DNA of 64,000 bases from Quadrisphaera sp. RL12-1S (GCF_014270065.1 NZ_JACNME010000001.1:248001-312000); one strand, 5' to 3'; positions 25,678-35,879 are shown, numbered from the stretch's first letter. The notes: generated by a model from the sequence alone, not told the origin. Made by a program: numbers and translations.

Positions 25678-25899
25678 TCACTTGTAGCGGTAGACGATGC
25701 GACCGCGGGAGAGGTCGTAGGGGCTGAGCTCCACGACCACCCGGTCCTCGGGGAGGATCCGGATGTAGTGCTGCCGCATCTTCCCCGAGATGTGCGCGAG
25801 CACCTTGTGGCCGTTCGAGAGCTCTACGCGGAACATGGCGTTCGGCAGGGCCTCGACCACCGCGCCCTCGATCTCGATGACGCCGTCCTTCTTGGGCAT
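25678..25899 (-). CDS. infA: translation initiation factor IF-1
   Basis: A 73-aa single OB-fold protein. Seen: [38 protein letters not shown] and the C-terminal [13 protein letters not shown]-1 blocks the ribosomal A site during initiation. It is separated from map by 191 bases that hold a promoter candidate, and from rpmJ by 63 bases. Confidence 0.98.
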   Translation of the reverse strand: MPKKDGVIEIEGAVVEALPNAMFRVELSNGHKVLAHISGKMRQHYIRILPEDRVVVELSPYDLSRGRIVYRYK

Positions 25900-26032
25900 G
25901 TCCTCCGCTCACCGACCGGCGGCGCGCTCGCGCCCCCGGCCCTTGCAACTGGTCGTCGACCGGCCGTTGGGGGCCGGTCGGGCTCCGCAGGTGACCGACC
26001 ACGAGGGGGCGGACGCACGGGAGCGACCCTCC

Positions 26033-26062
26033 ATGCTAAGCCACAGCGACCGGCTCGGTGAA
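26033..26062 (-). promoter_or_regulatory. candidate promoter of infA-rpmJ-rpsM
   Basis: On the minus strand, TTCACC (26057-26062) and TAGCAT (26033-26038) are 18 bases apart. Transcription would start near 26026, about 127 bases before infA. It would separate this unit from map. Confidence 0.5.
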
Positions 26063-26090
26063 ATCGCACCCCCCGAGCGGTCCCGCCCGC

Positions 26091-26945
26091 TCAGGCGAGG
26101 GGCGCCACCTGCACGCCGAGGGCACCCAGCTCCGCCGCACCGCCGTCCTCGGCGGTCAGCACCCAGGCCCCGCGCTCCCCCAGGGCGATGGTGTGCTCCC
26201 AGTGCGCGGCGCGGCCGCCGTCCGTGGTCACCACCGTCCAGCCGTCCTCCAGCACGTCCGTGTCCGCGGTCCCCCGCGCGAGCATCGGCTCCACCGCCAC
26301 GCACAGCCCCGGCCGGAGCTTGGGGCCGCGGGACCGGCTGCGGTGGTTGAGGACCTCCGGCGCCTGGTGCATCGCCGTGCCGATCCCGTGACCGACGTAG
26401 CCGTCCACCACCGCCAGCGGTGCACCGCCCGCCGCGGCGGCGTCCTCGACGAGGCCCTCCACCGCGTCGCCGACCACTCCGAGGCGCTGCCCCTGCGACA
26501 GGCCGCGCGCGAGCGCGGCCACCCCCGCCCACATCGCCCGGCGGGTGGTCTCGACCAGAGCGGTGTCGGCCGGGTCGTGGTGCTCGGGGTCGCCCACCAG
26601 CACCGAGAAGGCGGCGTCGCCGTGCCAGCCCTCGACGACGGCGCCGCAGTCCACGCTGAGCACGTCACCGGCCACCAGCACGCGGTCGCCCGGGATGCCG
26701 TGGACCACCTCCGCCCCGACGGAGGTGCACAGCGTCTTCGGGTACCCGTGGTAGCCGAGGAACGACGGCACGGCTCCCGCCGAGCGGATCACCTCGGCCG
26801 CCACCTCGTCCAGGGCGGCGGTCGTCACGCCCGGGCGGACGGCCCGGCGCACCGCCTCCAGCGCGTCCGCCACCACCAGGCCCGCCCGGCGCATGAGGAG
26901 CACCTGCTCCGGCGTCTTGTACTCGATCCGCTCGCGCCCCAGCAC
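26091..26945 (-). CDS. map: type I methionine aminopeptidase
   Basis: Removes the initiator Met. The pita-bread fold metal ligands are visible: Asp in LSVDCGAVV, Asp in WHGDAAFSV, His in YVGHGIGTAMH, Glu in CVAVEPML and Glu in HWEHTIAL. The substrate-binding His is in LGYHGYPKTLCTSV. The length is 284 aa. It follows adk by 16 bases, within secY-adk-map. Confidence 0.97.
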   Translation of the reverse strand: MLGRERIEYKTPEQVLLMRRAGLVVADALEAVRRAVRPGVTTAALDEVAAEVIRSAGAVPSFLGYHGYPKTLCTSVGAEVVHGIPGDRVLVAGDVLSVDCGAVVEGWHGDAAFSVLVGDPEHHDPADTALVETTRRAMWAGVAALARGLSQGQRLGVVGDAVEGLVEDAAAAGGAPLAVVDGYVGHGIGTAMHQAPEVLNHRSRSRGPKLRPGLCVAVEPMLARGTADTDVLEDGWTVVTTDGGRAAHWEHTIALGERGAWVLTAEDGGAAELGALGVQVAPLA

Positions 26946-26961
26946 CGCCGAGGACCCGCCC

Positions 26962-27621
26962 TCAGGCGCCGGCGGCGGCGGCGCTGCCGGCGTCGCCGCC
27001 GGCTGCGCGCAGGGCCGCGGCCACGCGCTGGGCCACCTCCTCGACCGGCCCCACGCCGTCCACGGTGACCAGCAGGCCCCGCGCGGCGTAGGCGGCCGCG
27101 AGCGGGGCCGTCTGCTCGGCGTAGACCTCGAGGCGCCGGCGCACCACGTCCTCGGTGTCGTCGCTGCGCCCCTGCTCGCTGGCCCGCTTCAGCAGCCGCT
27201 CGACGACGACGTCGACGTCGGCCGTGATCTCGAGCACCGCGTCGAGGCCGGTCGACCGGGCGGCCAGCACCTCGTCGAGGGTGCGCACCTGCGCGGTCGT
27301 CCGGGGGTAGCCGTCGAGCAGGAAGCCGCCGGAGGCGTCGTCCTGCGACAGGCGGTCGGCCACCATCCGGTTGGTGACGTCGTCGGGGACGTACTCGCCG
27401 GCGTCCATGTAGCGCTGCGCCTCGCGGCCCAGGTCGGTCCCGGCCGCCTTGTTGGCGCGGAAGATGTCGCCGGTGGAGATGGCGGGCACCCCCAGGCGCT
27501 GGGCCAGCAGGGCGGCCTGGGTGCCCTTGCCGGCGCCGGGCGGCCCCAGGAGGACGACGCGCGAGGGCGTGGGCGCGGGGCCGGCGTCGACGGCGGTGCG
27601 GGTGTCAGGGCTGTTGGTCAA
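26962..27621 (-). CDS. adk: adenylate kinase
   Basis: Interconverts AMP + ATP and 2 ADP. Seen: P-loop LLGPPGAGKGTQAALLAQRL near residues 24-43, the AMP-binding region FLLDGYPRT, and a short LID without zinc cysteines. TTG at 27621 overlaps the secY stop as TTGA and has GAGGGG 8 bases upstream. No in-frame ATG or GTG precedes the P-loop, so this start is needed. It adds ~18 unconserved residues (219 aa in all). Confidence 0.95.
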   Translation of the reverse strand: MTNSPDTRTAVDAGPAPTPSRVVLLGPPGAGKGTQAALLAQRLGVPAISTGDIFRANKAAGTDLGREAQRYMDAGEYVPDDVTNRMVADRLSQDDASGGFLLDGYPRTTAQVRTLDEVLAARSTGLDAVLEITADVDVVVERLLKRASEQGRSDDTEDVVRRRLEVYAEQTAPLAAAYAARGLLVTVDGVGPVEEVAQRVAAALRAAGGDAGSAAAAGA

Positions 27622-28922
27622 CGGAGGAACCCCTCGTAGTGGCGCTGCTGGAGCTGGGACTCGATCTGCTTCACCGTCTCCAGGCCGACGCCGACGACGA
27701 TGAGGATGGACGTACCACCGAAGGGGAAGTTCTGGTTCGCACCGACCGCCACGAGGGCGACCAGCGGGACCAGCGCCACGAGCCCCAGGTACAGGGCGCC
27801 CGGCAGGGTGATGCGCGTCAGGACGTGGTCGAGGTACTCGGCCGTGGGTCGACCGGCGCGGACGCCGGGGATGAAGCCGCCGACCCTCTTGATGTTGTCC
27901 GCCACCTCGTCCGGGTTGAACGTGATGGCCACGTAGAAGTACGTGAAGAACACGATGAGCAGGAAGTACGCGACGATGTAAGCGGGGTGGTCGCCGCGCG
28001 TGAAGGTGTTCCGGATGAAGGTCACCCAGCCAGCGGTCGGGTCGCCGAACTGGGCCGCGAGCCCCGGCAGGTAGAGCAGCGACGACGCGAAGATGACCGG
28101 GATGACCCCCGCCATGTTGACCTTCATGGGGATGTAGGTGCTGGTCCCCCCGTACATGCGGCGTCCGACCATGCGCTTGGCGTACTGCACCGGGATGCGT
28201 CGCTGCGACTGCTCGACGAAGACCACGGCCGCCACGATGAGCAGGCCGACGACGATGACGACGGCCGTGGTGCCCCAGCCGCGCTCGCGACCGATGGCGG
28301 CGACGGAGGTCGGGAACTGGGCGGCCACCGAGGTGAAGATCAGCAGCGACATGCCGTTGCCGACACCGCGCTCGGTCACCATCTCGCCCATCCACATGAC
28401 GAGCCCGGTGCCCGCGGTCATGGTGAGCACCATGAGCAGCAGGACCGGGATGGAGTCGTCAGGGATGACGTCGGCGCAGGCGCCCGAGCTCGAGCCGAAG
28501 AGGTTCCCGGAGCGGGCCACGGCCACGTAGGTGGTCGACTGCAGCACGGCGAGGGCGATGGTCAGGTACCGCGTGTACTGCGTGAGCTTCGCGGTGCCGG
28601 ACTGCCCCTCCTTGTGCAGCTCCTCGAAGCGGGGGATCACCACGCGCAGCAGCTGGATGATGATGCTGGCGGTGATGTACGGCATGATCCCGAGCGCGAA
28701 GACGCTCAGCTGCAGCAGCGCGCCGCCGCTGAAGAGGTTCACGAGCCCCAGCAGGTCGCTCTGGGTGTTCAGCCCCGCCAGGCACTGCTGCACGTTCTTG
28801 TAGCTGACGCCCGGCGCCGGCACGAAGGACCCGAGGCGGAACACCGCCATGATCGCCAGCGTGAAGACGATCTTGCGTCGCAGGTCGGGCGTCCTGAACG
28901 CCCGCACGAACGCACCTAGCAC
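27618..28922 (-). CDS. secY: preprotein translocase subunit SecY
   Basis: Ten-helix core of the Sec translocon, 434 aa. Seen: FRTPDLRRKIVFTLAIMAVF at the N-terminus and LGIMPYITASIIIQLL in the plug/helix-2 region. Near the C-terminus are EYLDHVLTRITLPGALYLG and TSILIVVGVGLETVKQIESQ. The adk gene overlaps its stop. SecE is encoded at 55745, elsewhere in the window. Confidence 0.98.
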   Translation of the reverse strand: MLGAFVRAFRTPDLRRKIVFTLAIMAVFRLGSFVPAPGVSYKNVQQCLAGLNTQSDLLGLVNLFSGGALLQLSVFALGIMPYITASIIIQLLRVVIPRFEELHKEGQSGTAKLTQYTRYLTIALAVLQSTTYVAVARSGNLFGSSSGACADVIPDDSIPVLLLMVLTMTAGTGLVMWMGEMVTERGVGNGMSLLIFTSVAAQFPTSVAAIGRERGWGTTAVVIVVGLLIVAAVVFVEQSQRRIPVQYAKRMVGRRMYGGTSTYIPMKVNMAGVIPVIFASSLLYLPGLAAQFGDPTAGWVTFIRNTFTRGDHPAYIVAYFLLIVFFTYFYVAITFNPDEVADNIKRVGGFIPGVRAGRPTAEYLDHVLTRITLPGALYLGLVALVPLVALVAVGANQNFPFGGTSILIVVGVGLETVKQIESQLQQRHYEGFLR

Positions 28923-29287
28923 GTGTCCTCCTGGTCAGTCTCCGCCGGCGCCTCGTCCGAGGCTCGGCTGCGAGCGCGGCACCTGCCGCGGCCCGAGGGG
29001 GCCGAGACGGCGGTGCGGGTCTGTCACGACGCGCTCCGCGGTGCCGGCGCTCCGCTCGAGGTCGCCCGAGCGGCCGGGTGCCGACCCGGCGAGGTTACCC
29101 GGCGCCGTGGGTGGCCGTGGCCGCTCGCCGACGTCCGGACCCCCTGGCCGCGCGCGGGCCCACCGGGGAGCGGCTCCCCCGCCCGCCTCCGGGTGGCGCG
29201 CCAGAGGGCCCGGCCCGCGCTGCTCGCGCGGTCCGGGCCCTCTGGCGTCGGCCGGGCGCCTCGAGGGCGCCCAGCGCTACCGCCCGG
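28923..29287. other. 365-base spacer between rplO and secY
   Basis: No gene is supported here. It holds the terminator at 29199-29247 and a weak minus-strand -10-like TAACCT at 29092-29097 with no convincing -35 box. A secY promoter presumably lies in the rest. Confidence 0.5.
29199..29247 (-). terminator. terminator after rplO, ending the spc operon
   Basis: Fifteen-base perfect arms (29199-29213 and 29233-29247), with further GC-rich pairing inside the loop, begin 41 bases after the rplO stop. Confidence 0.8.
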
Positions 29288-29746
29288 TCAGAGCCGGGTG
29301 GTGGTGCCGCCGGCGGCGGCGATCTTCGCCTCGGCCGACGCCGAGAACGCGTGCGCGGTCACCTGGACCGGGACGCTGATCTCGCCGGTGCCGAGCACCT
29401 TGACCCGCTGGCCGGCGCGCACGGCGCCGACGGCCACGAGCTCGTCGACACCGATCTCCCCGCCCTGCGGGAACAGGTCGGAGATGCGGTCGAGGTTGAC
29501 GACCTGCGACACGACCTTGGCCGGGTTGGTGAAGCCGCGCAGCTTGGGCAGCCGCATGTGCAGCGGCATCTGCCCGCCCTCGAAGCGCGCGGACACCTGG
29601 TAGCGGGCCTTGGTGCCCTTGGTGCCGCGGCCGGCGGTCTTGCCCTTGCTGGCCTCACCACGACCCACGCGGGTCTTCGCGGTCTTCGCCCCGGGGGCGG
29701 GCCGCAGGTGGTGGACCTTCAGCGTGTGCTCAGTGGTCTCGCTCAT
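29288..29746 (-). CDS. rplO: 50S ribosomal protein L15
   Basis: 152 aa. Seen: [20 protein letters not shown] at the N-terminus, then [20 protein letters not shown] and [16 protein letters not shown]. These Gly/Lys-rich loops thread through 23S rRNA. ATG at 29746 overlaps the rpmD stop by one base. It is the last gene of the long S10-spc run. Confidence 0.98.
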   Translation of the reverse strand: MSETTEHTLKVHHLRPAPGAKTAKTRVGRGEASKGKTAGRGTKGTKARYQVSARFEGGQMPLHMRLPKLRGFTNPAKVVSQVVNLDRISDLFPQGGEIGVDELVAVGAVRAGQRVKVLGTGEISVPVQVTAHAFSASAEAKIAAAGGTTTRL

Positions 29747-29931
29747 CAGCTGCTGACCTCCTCCACGGTCACGAGGTGGCGCACCGCGCGCAGCATGCCC
29801 AGCACCTCGGGGCGGTCCTCACGGACGACCGACTGGCCGATCCGCTTGAGCCCGAGGGTGCGCAGCGTGTCGCGGTGGTTCTGCTTGCCACCGATCTCCG
29901 ACTTGACCTGGGTCACCTTGAGCTGCGCCAT
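29746..29931 (-). CDS. rpmD: 50S ribosomal protein L30
   Basis: 61 aa, normal length. Seen: [20 protein letters not shown] and [20 protein letters not shown]. The ATG at 29931 overlaps the rpsE stop by one base, and its own stop overlaps rplO in the same way. Confidence 0.97.
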   Translation of the reverse strand: MAQLKVTQVKSEIGGKQNHRDTLRTLGLKRIGQSVVREDRPEVLGMLRAVRHLVTVEEVSS

Positions 29932-30584
29932 CAGACGGCCGCCGCCCTGGCGCGCAGGAGGGCCGCCGGAGCGACCTCCTCGACCGACAGGCCGCGGCGC
30001 GCGGCCACGGACTCGGGCTGCTCGAGGCCCTTCAGCGCGGCCACCGTGGCGTGCACGATGTTGATCGCGTTGGAGGAGCCCAGGGACTTGCTCAGCACGT
30101 CGTGGATGCCGGCGCACTCGAGGACGGCGCGCACCGGGCCACCGGCGATGACGCCGGTACCGGGGCTCGCCGGGCGGAGCAGGACGACGCCCGCCGCCTC
30201 CTCGCCCTGGACGGGGTGGGGGATGGTGCCCTGGATGCGGGGGACGCGGAAGAAGTTCTTCTTCGCCTCCTCCACGCCCTTGGCGATCGCCGCGGGCACC
30301 TCCTTGGCCTTCCCGTAGCCGACGCCGAGGGTGCCGTCGCCGTCACCCACCACGACGAGCGCGGTGAAGCTGAAGCGGCGGCCGCCCTTGACGACCTTGG
30401 CGACGCGGTTGATGGTCACGACGCGCTCCAGGAACTGGCTGCGCTCAGCGTCACCGCCGCGGCCGCCGCGGTCGTTGCCGCCGCGCCCGCCCCGGTCGTT
30501 GCCGCCGCGCTGGCCGCGGTCGTTCCCCGGGCCGCCGGTCCCGCTGGGGGGGCCGCCGGCGCCCCTGCGCTGTGGTCCGGGCAT
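29931..30584 (-). CDS. rpsE: 30S ribosomal protein S5
   Basis: 217 aa. The conserved double-stranded RNA-binding core starts at about residue 45 ([20 protein letters not shown]). [19 protein letters not shown] and [20 protein letters not shown] follow. The first ~45 residues are a low-complexity tail with three NDRGxRGG units, encoded by a 24-base repeat near 30450-30525. ATG at 30584 gives [11 protein letters not shown]. The frame is open further upstream, but without similarity. Confidence 0.97.
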   Translation of the reverse strand: MPGPQRRGAGGPPSGTGGPGNDRGQRGGNDRGGRGGNDRGGRGGDAERSQFLERVVTINRVAKVVKGGRRFSFTALVVVGDGDGTLGVGYGKAKEVPAAIAKGVEEAKKNFFRVPRIQGTIPHPVQGEEAAGVVLLRPASPGTGVIAGGPVRAVLECAGIHDVLSKSLGSSNAINIVHATVAALKGLEQPESVAARRGLSVEEVAPAALLRARAAAV

Positions 30585-30621
30585 CAGGCGTTCCTTCCGT
30601 TGCTCAGGTTCGTACGGGTGC

Positions 30622-31017
30622 TCACAGGGAGAGCCCCCCCTCGCGGGCGCCGTCCGCGACCGCGGCCACACGGCCGTGGTAGCGGTTGCCGCCGCGGTCG
30701 AAGACCACGGCCTCCACGCCCGCGGCCTTGGCGCGCTCGGCGACGAGCTCGCCGACGCGACGGGCCTTGGCCGTCTTGTCGCCGTCGTGCCCGCGCAGGT
30801 CCGCCTCCATGGTGGAGGCCGACGCCAGGGTGCGGCCGACGGTGTCGTCCACGACCTGGACGGCGATGTGGCGCGCCGAGCGCGTGACCACCAGGCGCGG
30901 GCGGACCGCGGTGCCGGTGACCTTCTTGCGCACGCGCAGGTGGCGGCGGGAGCGGGCGGCAGCGCCGGTCTTGGCAGCGCCCTTGCGGAGGAGCTTCGTC
31001 CTACTGGCGAGAGCCAT
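30622..31017 (-). CDS. rplR: 50S ribosomal protein L18
   Basis: 131 aa. Binds 5S rRNA. Seen: [40 protein letters not shown] and the C-terminal [20 protein letters not shown]. The ATG at 31017 is 2 bases after the rplF stop. Confidence 0.98.
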   Translation of the reverse strand: MALASRTKLLRKGAAKTGAAARSRRHLRVRKKVTGTAVRPRLVVTRSARHIAVQVVDDTVGRTLASASTMEADLRGHDGDKTAKARRVGELVAERAKAAGVEAVVFDRGGNRYHGRVAAVADGAREGGLSL

Positions 31018-31019
31018 GA

Positions 31020-31568
31020 CTACTTACCAGCCTTCCCGACCTTGCGCCGGACGACCTCGCCGGCGTAGCGCACGCCCTTGCCCTTGTAGGGGTCGGGCTT
31101 GCGCAGCTTGCGGATGTTCGCAGCGACCTCACCGACGCGCTGCTTGTCGATGCCCGCGACCGCGAAGCGGTTCGGGGCGGACACCGTGAGGGTGATGCCC
31201 TCCGGCGCCTTGACCAGCACGGGGTGGCTGAAGCCGAGGGCGAACTCGAGGTCGGAACCGCGTGCCTGCACGCGGTAGCCGGTGCCCACGATCTCCATCT
31301 GCTTCTCGAAGCCCTGCGTCACGCCGGTGACCATGTTGGCCAGCAGCGTGCGGGTGAGGCCGTGCAGCGACTTCGAGAGCCGCTCGTCGTTCGGCCGCGT
31401 GACGGCGAGCACGCCGTCCTCACCGCGGTCGACGGACAGCGGTGCCGGCACGGTGTGCGTGAGGGTCCCCTTGGGGCCCTTGACGGTGACGGTGCGGCCC
31501 TCGGCGCCGTCGATGGTGATGTCCACCCCGGCCGGCACGGCCACGGGGAGCCTTCCGATGCGCGACAT
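31020..31568 (-). CDS. rplF: 50S ribosomal protein L6
   Basis: 182 aa. Seen: [20 protein letters not shown] at the start, [20 protein letters not shown], and the C-terminal [20 protein letters not shown], the GTPase-centre end. It uses a TAG stop. It lies 11 bases after rpsH. Confidence 0.98.
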   Translation of the reverse strand: MSRIGRLPVAVPAGVDITIDGAEGRTVTVKGPKGTLTHTVPAPLSVDRGEDGVLAVTRPNDERLSKSLHGLTRTLLANMVTGVTQGFEKQMEIVGTGYRVQARGSDLEFALGFSHPVLVKAPEGITLTVSAPNRFAVAGIDKQRVGEVAANIRKLRKPDPYKGKGVRYAGEVVRRKVGKAGK

Positions 31569-31579
31569 GCTCTACCCCC

Positions 31580-31978
31580 TCACCAGACGTAGGCGAGGAC
31601 TTCCCCACCCACGCCCTGCTTGCTCGCCTGGCGGTCCGTGAGCAGACCGGAGGAGGTCGAAAGGATCGCCACCCCCAGGCCACCCAGCACGCGCGGCAGG
31701 TTGGTCGACTTGGCGTACACGCGCAGACCGGGCTTGCTCACGCGGCGCAGGCCGGCGATGGAGCGCTCCCGGTTGGGGCCGTACTTGAGGTCCAGCACGA
31801 GGCGCTTGCCCACCTCGGCGTCCTCGACGTGCCACGCGGCGATGTAACCCTCGCTCTTGAGGATCTCCGCGACGCGGGACTTCAGCTTGCTGTAGGGCAT
31901 GGCGACGTCGTCGTGGTACGCCGAGTTGGCGTTCCGCAGGCGCGTCAGCATGTCCGCGATCGGGTCGGTCATGGTCAT
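31580..31978 (-). CDS. rpsH: 30S ribosomal protein S8
   Basis: 132 aa. Seen: [40 protein letters not shown] and the C-terminal [21 protein letters not shown]8 is a primary 16S binder and in E. coli represses its operon. Two start Met codons are present (MTMTD); the first, at 31978, is used here. Confidence 0.98.
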   Translation of the reverse strand: MTMTDPIADMLTRLRNANSAYHDDVAMPYSKLKSRVAEILKSEGYIAAWHVEDAEVGKRLVLDLKYGPNRERSIAGLRRVSKPGLRVYAKSTNLPRVLGGLGVAILSTSSGLLTDRQASKQGVGGEVLAYVW

Positions 31979-32075
31979 CGGGCTCGTCCGCCCTTCCTCG
32001 CCGTGGTCCCCCGGACGGACGTCCGTGCGGGGCCTGCGGCGCAGTGGTTCAACAGGAGTGTGAGGAGCGTGCTGC

Positions 32076-32261
32076 TTACCAGGAGCTCTTGGTGATGCCC
32101 GGCAGCTCGCCGCGGTGCGCCATGTCGCGCAGGCACACGCGGCACAGGCCGAACTTGCGGTACACCGAGTGCGGGCGACCGCACTTCTGGCAGCGGGTGT
32201 AGGCGCGCACCGCGAACTTCGGCTTGCGCGACGCCTTGACGATCAGAGCGGTCTTGGCCAT
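32076..32261 (-). CDS. rpsZ: 30S ribosomal protein S14, zinc-binding type
   Basis: 61 aa. The short form has CQKC (24-27) and CRVC (40-43) as a complete zinc ribbon. Seen: [20 protein letters not shown] and [18 protein letters not shown]. It lies between rplE and rpsH, 20 and 97 bases away. Confidence 0.98.
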   Translation of the reverse strand: MAKTALIVKASRKPKFAVRAYTRCQKCGRPHSVYRKFGLCRVCLRDMAHRGELPGITKSSW

Positions 32262-32281
32262 GTGTCTGCCTCAGTCCTCGG

Positions 32282-32866
32282 TCAGTTCTCGCGGAACGGG
32301 AAGCCGAGCAGGCGCAGCAGCGCCCGGCCCTCGTCGTCGCTCGTCGCGGTGGTGACGACCGTGATGTCCATGCCGCGGACGCGGTCGATCTTGTCCTGGT
32401 CGATCTCGTGGAACATCGACTGCTCGTCGAGGCCGAAGGTGTAGTTGCCCCGACCGTCGAACTGCTTGGGCGAGAGGCCGCGGAAGTCCCTGATCCGGGG
32501 CAGCGCCAGGCTGACCAGGCGGTCCAGGAACTCCCACATGCGGTCGCCGCGCAGCGTGGCGTGCGTGCCGATGGGCATGCCCTCGCGCAGCTTGAACTGC
32601 GCGATCGACTTGCGCGCCTTGGTCACCGCCGGGCGCTGGCCCGTGATGAGCGTCAGGTCGCGCACGGCGCCGTCGATGAGCTTGGAGTCGCGAGCTGCCT
32701 CGCCGACACCCATGTTCACGACGACCTTGACCAGGCGCGGGACCTGCATCACGTTGTCGTGCTTGAACTGCTCGCGCAGCGCCGGGGCGATCTCCTCGGC
32801 GTAGCGGGTCTTCAGGCGCGGCGGCACCTTGGTGCCGGACGCCGTCGAGGTGGTGTCGGTGCTCAT
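32282..32866 (-). CDS. rplE: 50S ribosomal protein L5
   Basis: 194 aa. Contacts 5S rRNA and P-site tRNA. Seen: [40 protein letters not shown] and [14 protein letters not shown]. The ATG at 32866 overlaps the rplX stop as ATGA. Confidence 0.98.
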   Translation of the reverse strand: MSTDTTSTASGTKVPPRLKTRYAEEIAPALREQFKHDNVMQVPRLVKVVVNMGVGEAARDSKLIDGAVRDLTLITGQRPAVTKARKSIAQFKLREGMPIGTHATLRGDRMWEFLDRLVSLALPRIRDFRGLSPKQFDGRGNYTFGLDEQSMFHEIDQDKIDRVRGMDITVVTTATSDDEGRALLRLLGFPFREN

Positions 32867-33231
32867 GCGATGTCCTCGCCCGAGCGGCGGGCGACGCGCA
32901 CGCGCACGGTGCGCTGCACGCCGTCGCGCTCGACGGTCTCGGTGCGGATGCCCACGCGGGTGGGCTTCTTGGTCTTGGGGTCCACGAGCGCGACGTTGCT
33001 GATGTGCAGCGGCGCCTCGTGCGTCTCGATGCCACCGGTGCGGGAGCCGCGGGCGGTCTGGCCGGCCTTCACGTGCTTCGTGACGCGGTTGATGCCCTCG
33101 ACCAGCACGCGGCCGCGGTCGGGGTAGACCTCGAGGACGCGACCGGTCTTGCCGCGGTCGCCGCCACGGGCCTGCTTCTTGCCGGTGATGACCTGGACCA
33201 GGTCACCCTTCTTGATGCGGGTCTTGGCCAT
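32863..33231 (-). CDS. rplX: 50S ribosomal protein L24
   Basis: 122 aa. The KOW motif is near the N-terminus ([20 protein letters not shown]), followed by [20 protein letters not shown] and [10 protein letters not shown]24 starts assembly of the large subunit. It lies 3 bases after rplN and overlaps rplE by 4. Confidence 0.98.
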   Translation of the reverse strand: MAKTRIKKGDLVQVITGKKQARGGDRGKTGRVLEVYPDRGRVLVEGINRVTKHVKAGQTARGSRTGGIETHEAPLHISNVALVDPKTKKPTRVGIRTETVERDGVQRTVRVRVARRSGEDIA

Positions 33232-33234
33232 GGG

Positions 33235-33603
33235 TCAGAGCACCTCCGGGGCGAGCGAGATGATCCGCATGAACTTCTTGTCACGCAGCTCGCGGCCGAC
33301 GGGGCCGAAGATGCGGGTGCCGCGCGGGTCGCCGTCGTTGCGCAGGATCACCGCGGCGTTCTCGTCGAAGCGGATGTAGGAGCCGTCCGGGCGACGGTTC
33401 TCCTTGGTGGTGCGGACGACGACCGCCTTGACGACGTCGCCCTTCTTGACGGCACCCCCGGGGATGGCGTCCTTGACGGTGGCGACGATGACGTCGCCGA
33501 TGCCGGCGTAGCGGCGTCCGCTGCCGCCGAGCACGCGGATGCAGAGGATCTCCTTGGCACCCGTGTTGTCGGCGACGCGCAGCCGCGACTCCTGCTGGAT
33601 CAC
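33235..33603 (-). CDS. rplN: 50S ribosomal protein L14
   Basis: 122 aa. Seen: [40 protein letters not shown] and the C-terminal [11 protein letters not shown]. Highly conserved bridge protein. A 98-base spacer with a hairpin separates it from rpsQ. Confidence 0.98.
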   Translation of the reverse strand: MIQQESRLRVADNTGAKEILCIRVLGGSGRRYAGIGDVIVATVKDAIPGGAVKKGDVVKAVVVRTTKENRRPDGSYIRFDENAAVILRNDGDPRGTRIFGPVGRELRDKKFMRIISLAPEVL

Positions 33604-33638
33604 TGCTTCTCTCCTGTCGTCACGCCGGTCCTCGCCCG

Positions 33639-33660
33639 CCGCCGGCCAGCCGGCCGGCGG
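33639..33660 (-). other. hairpin in the rpsQ-rplN spacer
   Basis: Nine-base perfect arms (33639-33647 and 33652-33660) with a 4-base loop lie in the 98-base spacer at the S10/spc operon junction. It may be a partial terminator or a processing site. Confidence 0.5.
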
Positions 33661-33701
33661 GGGTCGAGCCTCGCGGAACTAGATGGGACCGTGGGCTGGG
33701 C

Positions 33702-33995
33702 TTACTTGGCCCGCTCGAGGACCTCGACCACGCGCCACCGCTTGGTGGCCGACAGCGGACGGGTCTCGGCGATGCTGACGAGGTCGCCGATGCCGGCGGT
33801 CTCGTTCTCGTCGTGCGCCTTCACCTTGACGGTGCGGCGGATGACCTTCGCGTAGAGGGGGTGCTTCACGCGGTCCTCGACGGCGACGACCACGGTCTTG
33901 GTCATCTTGTCGCTGACCACGTAGCCGCGGCGGGTCTTGCGGTAGCCGCGCGCCGGCGTCTCGGCAGCCTCGGTGCTGGTGCTGTTCTCGCTCAC
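33702..33995 (-). CDS. rpsQ: 30S ribosomal protein S17
   Basis: 97 aa from the GTG at 33995, which overlaps the rpmC stop as GTGA. The core starts at [20 protein letters not shown]; then [20 protein letters not shown] and the C-terminal [16 protein letters not shown]. The first ~18 residues are a Ser/Thr/Glu-rich actinobacterial tail. The longer open frame upstream runs through rpmC out of phase. Confidence 0.97.
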   Translation of the reverse strand: MSENSTSTEAAETPARGYRKTRRGYVVSDKMTKTVVVAVEDRVKHPLYAKVIRRTVKVKAHDENETAGIGDLVSIAETRPLSATKRWRVVEVLERAK

Positions 33996-34225
33996 TGGGC
34001 GTCGACCTCCCCGATGCCGAGCTCGCGCTCGCGCATCGTCGTGTAGATCCGGGCGATGTCCCGGCGGACGGCGCGCAGCCGACCGTGGTTCTCGAGCTGC
34101 CCGGTGGCCGACTGGAAGCGGAGGTTGAAGAGCTCCTCCTTGGCCTTCCGCAGCTCCTCGACGAGGCGCTCGTCCTCGAAACCGCGCAGCGCGGTGGGCT
34201 CCAGGCCCTTGGACCCGACGGCCAT
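33992..34225 (-). CDS. rpmC: 50S ribosomal protein L29
   Basis: 77 aa. Seen: [40 protein letters not shown] and [10 protein letters not shown], the helical hairpin near the peptide exit. ATG at 34225 overlaps the rplP stop by one base. Confidence 0.97.
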   Translation of the reverse strand: MAVGSKGLEPTALRGFEDERLVEELRKAKEELFNLRFQSATGQLENHGRLRAVRRDIARIYTTMRERELGIGEVDAQ

Positions 34226-34644
34226 CAGGACAGCCCTCCCTCACGGGTGACGAAGCGGCACTTCATCGGCAGCTTGTGGATCGCGCGCCGCATCGCCTCG
34301 CGGGCGATCTCCTCCGGCACGCCGGACAGCTCGAACATCACGCGTCCGGGCTTGACGTTGCTGATCCACCACTCGGGCGAGCCCTTGCCGGAGCCCATGC
34401 GGGTCTCTGCGGGCTTCTTGGTCAGCGGGCGGTCCGGGTAGATGTTGATCCAGACCTTGCCGCCACGCTTGATGTGGCGGGTCATGGCGATACGAGCGGA
34501 CTCGATCTGGCGGTTGGTCACGTAGCCGTGCTCGAGCGCCTGGATGCCGAAGTCACCGAAGGTGACCGCGGTGCCGCCGGTGGCCTGGCCACGGCGGGTG
34601 GGGTGGTGCTGCTTGCGGTGCGCGAGGCGCCGAGGGATCAGCAC
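34225..34644 (-). CDS. rplP: 50S ribosomal protein L16
   Basis: 139 aa. Seen: [20 protein letters not shown] at the start (GTG at 34644), [20 protein letters not shown] and [20 protein letters not shown]. It lies near the peptidyl transferase centre. It begins 3 bases after rpsC. Confidence 0.98.
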   Translation of the reverse strand: MLIPRRLAHRKQHHPTRRGQATGGTAVTFGDFGIQALEHGYVTNRQIESARIAMTRHIKRGGKVWINIYPDRPLTKKPAETRMGSGKGSPEWWISNVKPGRVMFELSGVPEEIAREAMRRAIHKLPMKCRFVTREGGLS

Positions 34645-34647
34645 GGG

Positions 34648-35472
34648 TCAGCCCTCCGATCCGGGTGCGGACGCCCCGGCCTCGGCCGGAGCGGTGGTGG
34701 CGGCGGCGGGGGCCTGGCCCTCGCCGCGGTGCGGGTTGCCCCCGCGCTGGGGGCGGTCACCGCGCTGCGGGCGGTCACCGCGCGGGGGACGCGCACCGCG
34801 GGGAGCGGTGGCGGCCTGCGCGGCGAGCTCGCGCTGGGTGTGGTCGCCCTTGTAGATCCAGACCTTCACGCCGATGCGGCCGAAGGTCGTCTTGGCCTCG
34901 TAGAAGCCGTAGTCGATGTACGCGCGCAGGGTGTGCAGCGGCACGCGACCCTCGCGGTAGAACTCCGAGCGGCTCATCTCGGCGCCACCGAGGCGGCCCG
35001 AGCACTGCACGCGGATGCCGCGGGCGCCGGCGCGCTGGGCGGACTGCATGCCCTTGCGCATGGCGCGGCGGAAGGACACGCGGCTGGCGAGCTGCTCCGC
35101 GATGCCCTGCGCCACCAGCTGGGCCTCGGCCTCGGGGTTCTTCACCTCGAGGATGTTCAGCTGCACCTGCTTGCCCGTGAGCTTCTCCAGCTCACCGCGC
35201 AGGCGGTCCGCCTCGGCGCCGCGGCGGCCGATGACGATGCCGGGGCGCGCGGTGTGGATGTCGACGCGCACGCGGTCACGGGTGCGCTCGATCTCGACGC
35301 GGGCGATGCCGGCCCGGTCCATGCCCTTCGACATGAGCCGGCGGATCTCCACGTCCTCCTTCACGTAGTCGCGGTAGCGCTGCCCCGGACGCGTGCTGTC
35401 GGCGAACCACCGCGACCGGTGGTCGGTGGTGATGCCGAGGCGGAACCCGTTCGGGTTGACCTTCTGCCCCAT
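34648..35472 (-). CDS. rpsC: 30S ribosomal protein S3
   Basis: 274 aa. Seen: [20 protein letters not shown] at the start, the KH domain [20 protein letters not shown] and [20 protein letters not shown]. The last ~60 residues are an Arg/Gly/Pro-rich tail with repeated GDRPQR units, followed by an Ala-rich end. ATG at 35472 overlaps the rplV stop by one base. Confidence 0.98.
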   Translation of the reverse strand: MGQKVNPNGFRLGITTDHRSRWFADSTRPGQRYRDYVKEDVEIRRLMSKGMDRAGIARVEIERTRDRVRVDIHTARPGIVIGRRGAEADRLRGELEKLTGKQVQLNILEVKNPEAEAQLVAQGIAEQLASRVSFRRAMRKGMQSAQRAGARGIRVQCSGRLGGAEMSRSEFYREGRVPLHTLRAYIDYGFYEAKTTFGRIGVKVWIYKGDHTQRELAAQAATAPRGARPPRGDRPQRGDRPQRGGNPHRGEGQAPAAATTAPAEAGASAPGSEG

Positions 35473-35879
35473 CAGCGGGCCCTCCTCGTCTGCGTCTGCT
35501 GCTCACCGCGGGCACCCGTGGCGGCCTTCTCGGCCTCGGGGGCGACCACGACGGTGATGTGGCTCGTGCGCTTGATGATCCGTCCGGCGCGGCCCTGGGC
35601 CCGCGGGCGGAAGCGCTTCAGCGAGACGCCCTCGTCGACGTACGCAGCGCTGATGACCAGGCTGCGCTCGTCGAAGGCCTCGCTGGCGCGGTCGGCCTTG
35701 ACGCGGGCGTTCGCGATCGCGCTCTGCACGACCTTGAGCACCGGCTCGCTCGCCGACTGGGGGGCGAAGCTCAGCACCGCCACCGCCTCGCTCGCACGGC
35801 GTCCGCGGATCAGGTCCACGACGCGCCGCGCCTTCTGCGGCGTCACGCGGACGTACCGCGCCTGCGCCTTGGCTTCCAT
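35472..35879 (-). CDS. rplV: 50S ribosomal protein L22
   Basis: 135 aa from ATG at 35879, which gives the standard actinobacterial start [20 protein letters not shown]. The frame is open to 35924 without similarity. Also seen: [20 protein letters not shown], and [20 protein letters not shown] in the exit-tunnel hairpin where macrolide-resistance changes occur in other species. Confidence 0.97.
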   Translation of the reverse strand: MEAKAQARYVRVTPQKARRVVDLIRGRRASEAVAVLSFAPQSASEPVLKVVQSAIANARVKADRASEAFDERSLVISAAYVDEGVSLKRFRPRAQGRAGRIIKRTSHITVVVAPEAEKAATGARGEQQTQTRRAR

